This document shows, one piece after another, positions 16,352-25,348 of a stretch of 55,723 nucleotides of DNA. The notes beneath the pieces are model-generated. The model was not told the DNA's origin. It saw nothing but the letters and a program-made list of their open reading frames with translations, and searched no databases. Location: the NCBI GenBank assembly GCA_964343275.1, contig CAYFIY010000004.1, positions 1-55,723 of the forward strand, written 5' to 3'. Numbering within the stretch: position 1 is the first letter of the stretch; every line of letters starts with the position of its first letter. This DNA is from Hadarchaeum sp964343275. GTDB lineage: Archaea; Hadarchaeota; Hadarchaeia; Hadarchaeales; Hadarchaeaceae. Made by a program: the position numbers and the translations under genes.

Positions 16352-17533
16352 ATGAAATCGGCAATAAAAAACGATGGAAAAAAACCAATCTATTTGGACA
16401 CCAATCTTCAGATTATTTTCGGAGTTAGTCTGACTTCGGTTTTGGGACTAAGCGTAATCACTCCAGCTTTTCCAAGTATAGTAGCTGAACTAAATATAAC
16501 ATCTCAGGAAGTTGGGCTGCTCATCTCAGTATTCACCTTTCCGGGCATCGTGTTTAATCCCATCCTAGGTGTTTTTGCGGATCGTTTTGGCAGAAAGAAT
16601 ATTATGGTTCCCTCATTGATGCTCTTTGGGTTTGCAGGGGGGGCAAGTTTTTTTGCCGCCGATTTTAACCAGTTACTGATACTGCGTTTCTTTCAGGGGG
16701 TGGGCATAGCTCCCCTGTGGCCACTCGCCTTCACGATCATAGGCGACATTTTCTCAGGCAAGAGGCGCTCTGCAGCCGTTGGCTACAACGTCGCCGTAAT
16801 TGACATTGGTCTAGCAAGTTTTCCGGCAATCGGTGGGGGTCTGGCCATGCTGGGTTGGCATTATCCCTTCCTCCTTTATTTGGTTGCCATCCCAGTTGGA
16901 TTAATCGTTTTATTTTCTTTGAAAAATCCTGAACCAAAAAATAAGCCTCACCTCAAGAAATATCTAAGTAATTTATCAAGAAATCTTAAAAATAGCCAGA
17001 TAGCTGGCCTCATAACCATTGGTGCCTTTAACTTCATCATCTTCAGTGGAGTATTCCTGACATATTTTCCACTCCTAATTGGAAATTCATTTGGCGCATC
17101 TCCACTCGTAATCGGCATAGTTATGACGATCATGCCGGCCGCAGCTGCATTTACGTCTTCACAAATGGGAAAATTAACAAAAATTTATTCGGAAAAAAAT
17201 ATACTAAAGGTCGCATTTCTACTCTATGCCGTGGCATTGGTTATTATTCCGTTCGTCGACAATCTCTGGTTGTTTCTCATTCCTTCTGTGATCTTTGGAG
17301 TTGGATTTGGTCTCAGCGACGCAGGTAGAATGGCATTTCTGATAAGGTTGGTGCCCATTATCCGCCGAGCTACATTAGTATGTGCAGATGAAACGTTTCT
17401 AGTGTCTGGAATAACCTTGGGTCCGCTGATAATGAGTGTTATTTTTGGCATCTGGGGAATGAGTGCTGTTTTTTATGCGGGTGCTGCGTTTTCGATATTT
17501 TTGGTGGCATGGACAGTTATTACATTAAGATAG
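16352..17533 (+). CDS. MFS transporter
   Basis: A 393-residue protein with about 12 hydrophobic segments in two six-helix halves joined by a charged loop near residues 190-210. The MFS signature GVFADRFGRKNIM lies between helices 2 and 3, followed by the helix-4 arginine region LLILRFFQGVG. Drug- or metabolite-efflux subfamilies are most similar in outline, but the substrate is unknown. The gene stands alone between gene-poor stretches, and its AT-rich codon use differs from the ribosomal neighbourhood. Confidence 0.9.
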   Translation: MKSAIKNDGKKPIYLDTNLQIIFGVSLTSVLGLSVITPAFPSIVAELNITSQEVGLLISVFTFPGIVFNPILGVFADRFGRKNIMVPSLMLFGFAGGASFFAADFNQLLILRFFQGVGIAPLWPLAFTIIGDIFSGKRRSAAVGYNVAVIDIGLASFPAIGGGLAMLGWHYPFLLYLVAIPVGLIVLFSLKNPEPKNKPHLKKYLSNLSRNLKNSQIAGLITIGAFNFIIFSGVFLTYFPLLIGNSFGASPLVIGIVMTIMPAAAAFTSSQMGKLTKIYSEKNILKVAFLLYAVALVIIPFVDNLWLFLIPSVIFGVGFGLSDAGRMAFLIRLVPIIRRATLVCADETFLVSGITLGPLIMSVIFGIWGMSAVFYAGAAFSIFLVAWTVITLR

Positions 17534-17739
17534 AGTCGGCTCAACCGATGCGTAGCGGTTTGCACTAAGCGCAGCTCGTGTGTGTTAAAATCAATAATGT
17601 GTTCAAGTACGTGAAGCTGTAGCTGGCTGGACTGAAGAACTGGCAAAAAAACGTCCATGTTTGCGTTGGGCCAAATAAATTTAATTTCTCAAAAACGTCA
17701 ATGGTAAGTTTAATAAATTAACGCCTTGATGACTCTTTG

Positions 17740-18135
17740 ATGGTAAAAGGTAAATTTACAGTTAGACATAATGGCAGAATATGGCTTAAAGCGGATTATG
17801 ACTATCTTACTTCCACAGACTTGGAATATTTGCTCAGGTCAGTTCGTGTTCCACTAATCAAAGAACTTAAACGGAGGAAATTGGTGGGCAGAAGAGACGC
17901 TTTGCATATTCGGGCCATTCACACCCCGAGAAGCATAGAAATAGATATTCTTATTGTATTGGTGGTGCCTATCTCCGTCAGTGTTTTGGAGTCGATATTA
18001 AAAAAGGCTGCTAAAAAAATCAGGATAAATTTCCGCGAAAAAACAAAAATGAGTAGATTTAGAAAAGTAAATATTGAATTCTTTTCCTATCGTAAAGTAG
18101 TTACAGAGTTTACAGACAAATTCAATGTTGAATAA
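17740..18135 (+). CDS. Uncharacterised 131-residue protein
   Basis: I do not recognise a family. The N-terminal 70 residues are basic and mixed alpha/beta (GRIWLKADYDYL, VRVPLIKELKRRKL), followed by a hydrophobic stretch IDILIVLVVPISVSV and a strongly basic C-terminal part with AAKKIRINFREKTK. It could be a small membrane-associated protein. The ATG at 17740 is preferred to the adjacent upstream TTG. The gene stands alone between an MFS gene and an SDR gene on the same strand. Confidence 0.5.
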   Translation: MVKGKFTVRHNGRIWLKADYDYLTSTDLEYLLRSVRVPLIKELKRRKLVGRRDALHIRAIHTPRSIEIDILIVLVVPISVSVLESILKKAAKKIRINFREKTKMSRFRKVNIEFFSYRKVVTEFTDKFNVE

Positions 18136-18217
18136 CAATTCACTTTATTCTAATAGCGCGCTGAGGTAAAAATAAATGTTAAACTATGTCATCTAAGTGC
18201 TGAGTGTAGGGAATAGT

Positions 18218-19078
18218 ATGGATGAAATGAGAGGTAAAGTATGCATAGTGACTGGCAGCAGCTCAGGAATTGGGAAAGAAATAGCCTTAGCTTTAGCGAA
18301 TATGTCTGCAACCGTGGTCAATGTTGTGCGAAATCGAGAACGTGGAGAAAAAGCCTTGAATGTGATAATCAATAAGACTGTAAGTCACGCGGCCGATTTA
18401 ATGATTTGTGATATATCCTCAATGGAGTCGATTAAACAGTTCGCTAATGAATTCAGGCACAAGTACGATAGACTTGATGTGCTAATCAACAATGCCGGAA
18501 CCTTCGTCGGTAAAAGACAAATCACAATAGACGGATTTGAGCGAACCTTGGCGGTTAATTACCTCGCTCCTTTTCTTCTTACGCACGAACTGCTTCCATT
18601 GCTAAAATCTAGTGTTCCGTCCAGGGTGATCAATCTAGGCTCAGGATTGCACGGAAGGGGAAAGATAGATTTCGACGATCTTCAAAGCGAGAAGGAATAC
18701 GGAGCCGCGAAAACATATGCTAAGTCAAAACTGATGTTGGTAATGTATACTTATGAACTAGCTAAGCGTTTGGAGAGCATTGGAGTTACTGTGAATATAG
18801 TTGAACCTGGTTTTGTTGCGACAAACCTTGGAAAGAACAGTGGAAGTCGCTTGTTGTCTTTGGTGTTTAGTATGACGCGTCCATTTCAGATCAGCGCAAA
18901 AAAAGGTGCTGATCCCATCGTATACTTGGCATCGTCAGACCAGGTCAAGGACTTGACCGGTAAGTGCTTTTTAAAATTGAGAGAAAAAACCACAGCCAAA
19001 ATATCTTATGATCGGGAAATGCAAAAACTTCTCTGGGACGCCACGTTCGAACTCTTAGGATTGTCACAAAAGAATTAA
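18218..19078 (+). CDS. Short-chain dehydrogenase/reductase (retinol-dehydrogenase-like)
   Basis: Rossmann-fold NAD(P)-dependent oxidoreductase. Numbered from the ATG at 18218: cofactor motif TGSSSGIG at 12-19, NNAG at 91-94, catalytic Ser near 142 and the YxxxK pair Tyr167/Lys171. After the active site the protein has VNIVEPGFVATNLG, the usual substrate-loop region. An Arg near the end of strand 2 (VRNRERG) suggests NADPH preference. Length 286 residues. The alcohol or ketone substrate is not known. Confidence 0.92.
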   Translation: MDEMRGKVCIVTGSSSGIGKEIALALANMSATVVNVVRNRERGEKALNVIINKTVSHAADLMICDISSMESIKQFANEFRHKYDRLDVLINNAGTFVGKRQITIDGFERTLAVNYLAPFLLTHELLPLLKSSVPSRVINLGSGLHGRGKIDFDDLQSEKEYGAAKTYAKSKLMLVMYTYELAKRLESIGVTVNIVEPGFVATNLGKNSGSRLLSLVFSMTRPFQISAKKGADPIVYLASSDQVKDLTGKCFLKLREKTTAKISYDREMQKLLWDATFELLGLSQKN

Positions 19079-19127
19079 ATCTAAAAAAGATTCAAGCGCA
19101 GATAAAAGTTTGAACTGTGGGAAAATA

Positions 19128-19688
19128 ATGAAAAATTCTTATTTGAATAATCATTTTAGAGCGAAGATTTTTGCCGTTGCAGCGATTTCGACAGCTTTGC
19201 TTATGGCGATATCTGGATTTTGGTATTTCGCCACGGTTGAAGGAACACTAGGTAATGGTAGCGATACTGTGGGCATAGAACTGGGTCAGATTGCTCCAGA
19301 CTTCATCTTGGTTGACATCGACGGCAATACTTCTAGCTTGGGAGATCATACTGGGCAAGTGGTTATATTGGATCTCATGGCAACCTGGTGTCCGCCATGT
19401 ATAACGGAGATGGAACACCTCAGCCAAATCTTCGGAGATTATAGCGCTTCAGTGGTGATAATGTCTATCGACGTGGACCCGACGGAAACGGATGAGATGA
19501 TACGCCAGTTCAAGATAGATTACGGAAGAGACTGGATATTCGCCAGTGGGTCCAGCGTGGGAATCACATACGAGCTAAATGCTATCCCCACCATATACAT
19601 CGTCGACAAGCTAGGGCACATTGCGTACAAAAACGTTGGCCTTACGCCAGCCTCCGTGCTCGAGGCCGAAATTGAAAATATTCTGTAG
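19128..19688 (+). CDS. TlpA/ResA-like membrane-anchored thioredoxin
   Basis: Extracytoplasmic thiol-disulfide oxidoreductase. An N-terminal anchor (about residues 12-36) is followed by a thioredoxin fold with WCPPC (Cys at 88 and 91), and the cis-proline region AIPTIYIVDKLGHIAY. Length 186 residues. It ends with TAG twelve bases before a CcdA gene in the same frame; the pair likely works as an electron route: CcdA passes reducing power through the membrane to this protein, for cytochrome maturation or disulfide repair. Confidence 0.92.
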   Translation: MKNSYLNNHFRAKIFAVAAISTALLMAISGFWYFATVEGTLGNGSDTVGIELGQIAPDFILVDIDGNTSSLGDHTGQVVILDLMATWCPPCITEMEHLSQIFGDYSASVVIMSIDVDPTETDEMIRQFKIDYGRDWIFASGSSVGITYELNAIPTIYIVDKLGHIAYKNVGLTPASVLEAEIENIL

Positions 19689-19700
19689 GCCGCTGCTTTT

Positions 19701-20375
19701 ATGGTCGACTTCCCGCTCCTCTCGCTCGCCTTCGGTGCTGGCCTTATCACCTTCTTCAGCCCTTGCGCTTATGCGATGCTGCCGGCTTATATCACCTACC
19801 ATCTTAGTCGCCGCGAGACTAAGAGTGGTTCAGTTTACCGTTCCTACCTAGAAGGAGCTAAAGTGGGTGGCGCAATGTCCCTAGGCTTTATGCTATTTTT
19901 ACTGGCCGTGGGCACCATAGTCTCATTTGCAGGTGTCCAGATCGGTCAGTATCTATCACATGCGGCGATAGTGGTTGGAGTGATACTAATCGTGCTCGGC
20001 GTCCTTTGGTTGGCCAAAGTTAGATTATCTTTTCTGGTCTCGCTTCGAGTTCCGATCAGGAATGGATGGCTATCTTTTTTTGCATTTGGTATCGCCTACG
20101 CAATTGGATCGGCTACTTGTGCCCTCCCCGTATTTCTTCTGGTAGTATTTGCTGCGGTGATATCAGGAGGGATCATATCAGGTCTCTCGATCTTCCTCTT
20201 ATATTCGCTAGGGATGATCGTGGTGATGATTCCATTGTCCATCGCGGTTTCTACATCGAAGGATTTGATCCTGCAACGGTTTGAACGGATATTGCCCCAT
20301 GTGCGTAAAATTGGTGCGGTGACCATGATCATCGCTGGGATTTATTTGATTTCCATCCAAGTATTCGTTTTATGA
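19701..20375 (+). CDS. ccdA: CcdA/DsbD-type membrane electron carrier
   Basis: A 224-residue polytopic membrane protein of the CcdA/DsbD transmembrane family. The first helix has FGAGLITFFSPCAYAMLPAY with the conserved Pro-Cys, and a later helix has AIGSATCALPVFL with the second Cys; these two cysteines shuttle electrons across the membrane. Its partner is the TlpA-like protein just upstream. The ATG at 19701 is the first start after the TlpA stop. Confidence 0.92.
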   Translation: MVDFPLLSLAFGAGLITFFSPCAYAMLPAYITYHLSRRETKSGSVYRSYLEGAKVGGAMSLGFMLFLLAVGTIVSFAGVQIGQYLSHAAIVVGVILIVLGVLWLAKVRLSFLVSLRVPIRNGWLSFFAFGIAYAIGSATCALPVFLLVVFAAVISGGIISGLSIFLLYSLGMIVVMIPLSIAVSTSKDLILQRFERILPHVRKIGAVTMIIAGIYLISIQVFVL

Positions 20376-20479
20376 TTCAATTGTGCATTTAGTAGTCAGC
20401 AGTTCGGAAAAATATTTGGTTTTTGGGGTAAGTTAGAGATATTTACTGTTTTAGATAACAATTAGATAGGGGTAATTCA

Positions 20480-20905
20480 TTGAAGTGCTTCGAATGGGTC
20501 GAACACCCGTCTGACATCGGTTTCCGCGCATACGGACGAGACCTATCAGAGGCCTTCGAGAACGCTGCGCTCGCCTTGTTCGAAATAATGACGGACACCA
20601 GTAAAGTTGATCCGCGCAGGGAGGTTAAGTTTGACTTGGAGTCGGAGGATGAGGGGGCGCTGTTATACGATTGGTTGGACAGGTTCCTTTACCTCCACGA
20701 TTCAGAGAACCTGCTGTTTTCAAAATTCAGCGTTGAGATATCTAAAAACCAAGGACGCTTGAAACTTTCGGCGCAATCTTGGGGCGAGACTTTTGAACTG
20801 TCAAAGCATCTCGATCGAACCTCAGTCAAAGCTATGACCTACCACATGATGGAGATCAAACAAGAGACGGACAAATGCTATGTGCAAGCGGTCGTAGATA
20901 TATAG
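20480..20905 (+). CDS. Archease
   Basis: Small acidic cofactor that lets the RNA ligase RtcB turn over. The start HPSDIGFRAYGRDLSEAFEN carries the conserved metal-binding Asp, and the C-terminal segment ends AVVDI, where the last Asp is another conserved ligand. 141 residues is the normal length. The TTG start follows AGGGG eight bases upstream; the sequence MKCFEWVEHPSDIGF matches family starts. Its direct downstream neighbour is rtcB, the usual pairing. Confidence 0.95.
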   Translation: MKCFEWVEHPSDIGFRAYGRDLSEAFENAALALFEIMTDTSKVDPRREVKFDLESEDEGALLYDWLDRFLYLHDSENLLFSKFSVEISKNQGRLKLSAQSWGETFELSKHLDRTSVKAMTYHMMEIKQETDKCYVQAVVDI

Positions 20906-20957
20906 TTAACCAAAAAAGGTAATTTAACGAAACATCAAAATTAAGCTAGGTGAGTAA

Positions 20958-22439
20958 ATGGGAGAGCACACTAATGCGGGCATGGGTCGTTGGAAAGATG
21001 TCATAAAACAGGTAGATGAACTGAGGTGGGAGATACCTAAGGAGTACAAACGTGGGATGAAGGTTCCTGCGAGGATTTACGCAGACGCCGAGATGCTCAA
21101 CGAGATGACCAAGGACCTGACACTGGAACAAGTCTCGAACGTATCTTTTCTACAGGGTATTTACAAGTACTCTATAGCGCTGCCCGATGGGCACCAAGGG
21201 TACGGATTCCCGATTGGCGGCGTAGCTGCTACTGACGCCGAAACCGGTGTTGTCAGTCCAGGTGGTGTGGGGTACGATATCAACTGTGGTGTACGGTTGT
21301 TGCGGACGGACATAGTAAAGAATGACGTTACTCCTAAGCTTCGCGATCTCGTCGAAGCCATGTTCCGGAACGTGCCTTCAGGCTTGGGAAGCAAAGGCAA
21401 GGTCAGGGTTACTCCAGAACAGCTCGTTCATGTTTTGGAGAGGGGGGCACGTTGGGCTGTGGAGAACGGTTATGGCTGGGATGAGGATCTGGAGCGTCTC
21501 GAGGAGGGTGGAGGGATGTCAGGGGCGTCCGCAAAGAACGTAAGTATGGAAGCAAAACGACGAGGTTATCCCCAGCTTGGTAGCTTGGGAAGCGGTAATC
21601 ACTTCATCGAAGTTCAGACAGTTGATAAAATTTTCGATTCTGACGTGGCGAGAAAGTTAGGTATAGATCAAGAAGGACAAGTCACGGTGATGATACATAC
21701 AGGTTCCCGCGGGCTGGGACATCAAGTCTGCTCCGATTACCTTCGAAACATGGAGCGGGCTGTGCACAAGTATAACATAGAACTACCTGACCGTGAGCTC
21801 GTCAACATGCCCGTGAGCTCCCCCGAAGGGCAGGATTATCTTTCGGCCATGAGGTGTGCAGCAAACTTCGCATGGACAAACCGCCAGATGATTGTGCACT
21901 GGGTCAGGCAATCATTCGAGAAGGTAATGGGAAAGGATGCGGAAACTCTGGGCCTCCATATAATCTACGATGTTGCTCATAATATTGCGAAGCTCGAGGA
22001 TCACGAGGTAAATAGCGAACGCAAGAAGGTATGCATTCACAGGAAAGGAGCGACCAGGGCTTTTCCACCGGGTCATCCCGAAGTACCATCGATCTATCGC
22101 AATGTAGGACAGCCGGTGTTAATTCCCGGAGATATGGGTACCGCTTCTTACCTGATGGTTGGCACGGCACAGGGCATGAATGAAACCTTCGGTTCTACTG
22201 CACACGGCGCGGGGAGACATATGAGTCGTACCGCGGCCCTGCGTAGATTCAGAGGTGAGGAAATCAAGAGCAGGCTAGAAGCTGAGGGGAGAATAGTTAG
22301 AGCCGCAAAGATATCGATCGTCGCTGAGGAAGCGCCAGAAGCCTACAAAGATATCGATAAAGTTGTAGACATATCCCATAGAGCAGGAATAGCCAGAAAA
22401 ATAGCAAGGTTGGTACCAATGGGTGTTGCCAAAGGCTGA
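20958..22439 (+). CDS. rtcB: RNA-splicing ligase RtcB
   Basis: Joins 2',3'-cyclic-phosphate and 5'-OH ends of tRNA exons with GTP. Conserved features: PDGHQGYGFPIGGVAA near residue 75, VGYDINCGVRLL with the metal-binding Asp and Cys, SLGSGNHFIEVQ, IHTGSRGLGHQV, and GSTAHGAGRHMSRTAA near residue 405 with the histidine that takes GMP. The length of 493 residues is normal and no intein is present. ATG at 20958 follows AGGTGAGT. Confidence 0.97.
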   Translation: MGEHTNAGMGRWKDVIKQVDELRWEIPKEYKRGMKVPARIYADAEMLNEMTKDLTLEQVSNVSFLQGIYKYSIALPDGHQGYGFPIGGVAATDAETGVVSPGGVGYDINCGVRLLRTDIVKNDVTPKLRDLVEAMFRNVPSGLGSKGKVRVTPEQLVHVLERGARWAVENGYGWDEDLERLEEGGGMSGASAKNVSMEAKRRGYPQLGSLGSGNHFIEVQTVDKIFDSDVARKLGIDQEGQVTVMIHTGSRGLGHQVCSDYLRNMERAVHKYNIELPDRELVNMPVSSPEGQDYLSAMRCAANFAWTNRQMIVHWVRQSFEKVMGKDAETLGLHIIYDVAHNIAKLEDHEVNSERKKVCIHRKGATRAFPPGHPEVPSIYRNVGQPVLIPGDMGTASYLMVGTAQGMNETFGSTAHGAGRHMSRTAALRRFRGEEIKSRLEAEGRIVRAAKISIVAEEAPEAYKDIDKVVDISHRAGIARKIARLVPMGVAKG

Positions 22440-22448
22440 AACATTATT

Positions 22449-23291
22449 ATGTCAGAAATTGTCACCTCAATTCTTTTACCAGCTTCATTTGTCAGCGATT
22501 CTACGGACATTCGTCAGAAGACATTGAAGATAGGACTAGTTGGCCGCGCGCTGGCGGTTTTTCGAGTTAAGAAAGTCTGTATATTCAACGACGACGAACC
22601 CAACCTACGAAATCAAACAAGCGAGGCGAAGACAATAGAATTGATATTGAGCTACATGGAAACGCCTCAGTATTTACGCAAGATGATATTTCCACACAGG
22701 GACGAACTCCGCTATGCCGGATTGCTTTATCCACTGAGAACGCCTCACCATCCGCTTCAGAGGGAGAGAGATAAAACAGGCGATTACCGCGAGGGGGTGG
22801 TTATTAAGACAGGTAAAAGAAGCATCCTAGATGTCGGACTGCCGGAGAAGGCTGTAGTCGAACAGAAGCTAAACTCAGGTAGACGCTTGACAGTTAGGCT
22901 TGATAAAAAAACAGACGGCTTCGTAAGCGCCGTTCCCGTTTCGCGTGGGGATGTCACCGAATACTGGGGCTACGAAATCGGGTTAGCTAAGAACCTTTCG
23001 GAGGGCTTAAAAATTATAAACGCCGAGTACTACATCGGGACTTCACGGAGAGGACAAAATTTATATGAAGCTGTAAATGTGATAAAGAGTAGCATTAATA
23101 GTGGTGTGGCAGTGGCATTCGGAGGTCCCTCTGCGGGACTCTTCGAGATCTGCGAGCGCCAAGGCGTCGATGCGCGGGAACTGTTCGACGTCGTTATAAA
23201 TACGATACCGAATCAAGGCACCGCAACAGTTAGGACAGAAGAGGCGCTTGTAGCCACGCTCTCGCTGCTGAATGCGCTCATCGAGGGATAA
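22449..23291 (+). CDS. SPOUT RNA methyltransferase (SPOUT1/C9orf114-like)
   Basis: A 280-residue protein directly before rpl3, the usual place in archaea. The N-terminal half begins the knotted fold (ILLPASFVSD, TLKIGLVGRALAVFRV), a central inserted OB-like domain contains REGVVIKTGKRSILDVGL, and the C-terminal half has AVAFGGPSAGLFEI and INTIPNQGTATVRTEEAL, which form the SAM-binding trefoil knot. The RNA target is unknown; the association with ribosomal genes suggests rRNA. Its stop TAA is followed by the L3 ATG after one base. Confidence 0.9.
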   Translation: MSEIVTSILLPASFVSDSTDIRQKTLKIGLVGRALAVFRVKKVCIFNDDEPNLRNQTSEAKTIELILSYMETPQYLRKMIFPHRDELRYAGLLYPLRTPHHPLQRERDKTGDYREGVVIKTGKRSILDVGLPEKAVVEQKLNSGRRLTVRLDKKTDGFVSAVPVSRGDVTEYWGYEIGLAKNLSEGLKIINAEYYIGTSRRGQNLYEAVNVIKSSINSGVAVAFGGPSAGLFEICERQGVDARELFDVVINTIPNQGTATVRTEEALVATLSLLNALIEG

Positions 23292-23292
23292 A

Positions 23293-24303
23293 ATGGGAAA
23301 ACGAAAACACCATTCGAGGCTGGGTTCGCTCGCCTACAAACCTCGCGTGCGAGCCTCTGCACCAGTAGCTCGTATAAGAGCTTGGCCAGTGGAAGCAAGG
23401 CTGGGCCTGCAGGGAATGGCAGGTTATAAGGCCGGGATGCTTAACCTCTTTTTAATAGACGATCGCAAGGGATCTCCCACTAAGGGACAAGAAATAAGCG
23501 TTCCCGGTACAGTGGTGGAGGCTCCACCTTTGGTAGCTTGTGCGGTCAGGCTGTATACATCAGGAGAAGATGGTTTGAATTCAATCGGGGATTTCTGGGC
23601 GGGAGAACTTCCAAAGGATCTTAACCGTGTAATTAAAAGGCCTAAGAAATTTGACGCTCAAAAAGCACTTGAAAAAGCGGAATCTTTGGTGAAGGGAGGC
23701 AATGTTTCTGATGTCAGGATTTTGCTCTGTACCCAGCCGCAGTCGTCCAACCTTCCCAAGAAAAAACCAGATCTCATGGAGATACGCGTAAGTGGAGCTT
23801 CTATAGATGAAAGGTGGAACTATTCTAAGGCCCTGTTGGGGAAGGAGGTTCGTGCAACTGATGTTTTCAATGAGGGGGGGTATGTCGACGTAATCGCGGT
23901 GACCAAGGGCAAAGGATTTCAGGGTCCGGTTAAACGATGGGGGATTAAGATCTTGCCCAGAAAGACCCAAGGAGGCCGCCGGCAGGTTGGTTCGATAGGT
24001 CCATGGTCTCCCCCTCGGATTATGTGGACGGTACCTTCAGCCGGTCAGATGGGTTATCATCGGCGTACGGAACATAACAAGCAAGTTTTGAAGATCGGCA
24101 ATGATGGGAAAGAAGTTACTCCAAAGGGAGGCTTTCTGCGATATGGTCTCGTAAGGGGGGACTTTATCATCCTCGCCGGTTCGGTGCCTGGGCCGGCGAA
24201 AAGGCTCCTGCAGCTGAGACGCTCATTGAGACTTCATATGGGAGTTACCACTTCTACACAGTCACTCACTTACGTCAGCACAGCTTCTCAACAGGGGGCG
24301 TAG
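23293..24303 (+). CDS. rpl3: Ribosomal protein L3 (uL3)
   Basis: Large-subunit core protein that begins the ribosomal superoperon. The archaeal N-terminus MGKRKHHSRLGSLAYKPR, and VTKGKGFQGPVKRWG with GRRQVGSIGPW in the central loop reaching the peptidyl-transferase centre, identify it. Length 336 residues. The ATG at 23293 is one base after the SPOUT gene stop, so the two are probably co-translated. Stop TAG is followed by TGA two codons later in frame. Confidence 0.98.
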   Translation: MGKRKHHSRLGSLAYKPRVRASAPVARIRAWPVEARLGLQGMAGYKAGMLNLFLIDDRKGSPTKGQEISVPGTVVEAPPLVACAVRLYTSGEDGLNSIGDFWAGELPKDLNRVIKRPKKFDAQKALEKAESLVKGGNVSDVRILLCTQPQSSNLPKKKPDLMEIRVSGASIDERWNYSKALLGKEVRATDVFNEGGYVDVIAVTKGKGFQGPVKRWGIKILPRKTQGGRRQVGSIGPWSPPRIMWTVPSAGQMGYHRRTEHNKQVLKIGNDGKEVTPKGGFLRYGLVRGDFIILAGSVPGPAKRLLQLRRSLRLHMGVTTSTQSLTYVSTASQQGA

Positions 24304-24305
24304 CG

Positions 24306-25088
24306 GTGAAGGTTCAAGTTTTTTCTCTCGGTGCGATGGCTGTTGAAGATATAGAGCTGCCGGGCGCATTTGGGTCCGATGTGAGACCAGATGTTATTAA
24401 TCGGGCTGTACTCGCTGCGCAGTCCTCAAGGATCCAACCATGGGGATCGAACGTGATGTCGGGCAAAAGGACGACGGCGGAAACTTGGGGTAAGGGACGC
24501 GGTGTTTCTAGGACAAGGAGGGTTAAAGGGTCTAGATCTCCGGCGGCGGGGAAGGCAGCATTCAACCCACATACTGTTGGGGGAAGGCGAGCTCATCCTC
24601 CCAGAGTTGAGAAAGTGCTCATTGAAAGGATAAACAAAAAAGAGCGTCTCTTCGCGATAAGATCAGCCATAGCGGCGACTAAGAATAAAAGCTTGGTAGC
24701 TTCTCGCGGTCACCTAATCGAAAACTTGCCGGATCTTCCGATAGTAGTCACGGATGAGATAGAAGGTTTGAGGAAGACTAGGGACATGCGGGTGTTTTTG
24801 AAAAAACTAGGCTTGGGGAAAGAACTTGAGCGTGTTCATGGAAGTAAGCGCATACGAGCCGGGGTAGGAAAAATGAGAGGGAGGAAATACAGGAGGTCGG
24901 TGGGACCCTTGTTGGTCATTGGCGAGGACAAAGGGGTAAGCCTGGCCATAAGAAACCTTCCAGGCTTCAGTGTGGTCAAGGTTACAGAGCTAAACTCGGA
25001 GCTATTGGCCCCTGGTGGAGTACCGGGCAGATTGACTATTTGGACCAGATCCGCCTTTAAGAAACTTGCGGAAAGGTTGATTACATGA
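24306..25088 (+). CDS. rpl4: Ribosomal protein L4 (uL4)
   Basis: Early-assembling protein of the large subunit. The loop region RTTAETWGKGRGVSRTRRVK and the archaeal/eukaryotic FNPHTVGGRRAHPPRVEK identify it. 260 residues. GTG start two bases after the L3 stop; its end overlaps the L23 start by four bases (ATGA). Confidence 0.98.
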   Translation: MKVQVFSLGAMAVEDIELPGAFGSDVRPDVINRAVLAAQSSRIQPWGSNVMSGKRTTAETWGKGRGVSRTRRVKGSRSPAAGKAAFNPHTVGGRRAHPPRVEKVLIERINKKERLFAIRSAIAATKNKSLVASRGHLIENLPDLPIVVTDEIEGLRKTRDMRVFLKKLGLGKELERVHGSKRIRAGVGKMRGRKYRRSVGPLLVIGEDKGVSLAIRNLPGFSVVKVTELNSELLAPGGVPGRLTIWTRSAFKKLAERLIT

Positions 25089-25348
25089 AGGATCCTCAGT
25101 CGGTCATACTCTACCCGCAGGCCACAGAGAAGTCCGTTAAGCTGATAGAATCGGAGAACAAACTGATTTTTATCGTGGATAATAATGCCTCCAAATCAGA
25201 CGTCAAGATGGCGATTGAGTCTCTGTTCGATGTGAAGGTGAAGGACGTGTCGACTGAGGTAACTCCCGAGGGGCGTAAACGTGCGTATGTCAAGCTTTTC
25301 CCGGAGTTCATGGCCGATGAGATTGCATCTAAGCTTGGGATGATTTGA
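25085..25348 (+). CDS. rpl23: Ribosomal protein L23 (uL23)
   Basis: An 87-residue protein at the polypeptide exit tunnel, where SRP and the translocon dock. Typical features are ILYPQATEKSVKLIESENKL at the start and VKDVSTEVTPEGRKRAYVKL in the second half. It starts in the four-base ATGA overlap with rpl4 and ends in a one-base overlap with rpl2 (TGATG). Confidence 0.97.
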   Translation: MKDPQSVILYPQATEKSVKLIESENKLIFIVDNNASKSDVKMAIESLFDVKVKDVSTEVTPEGRKRAYVKLFPEFMADEIASKLGMI

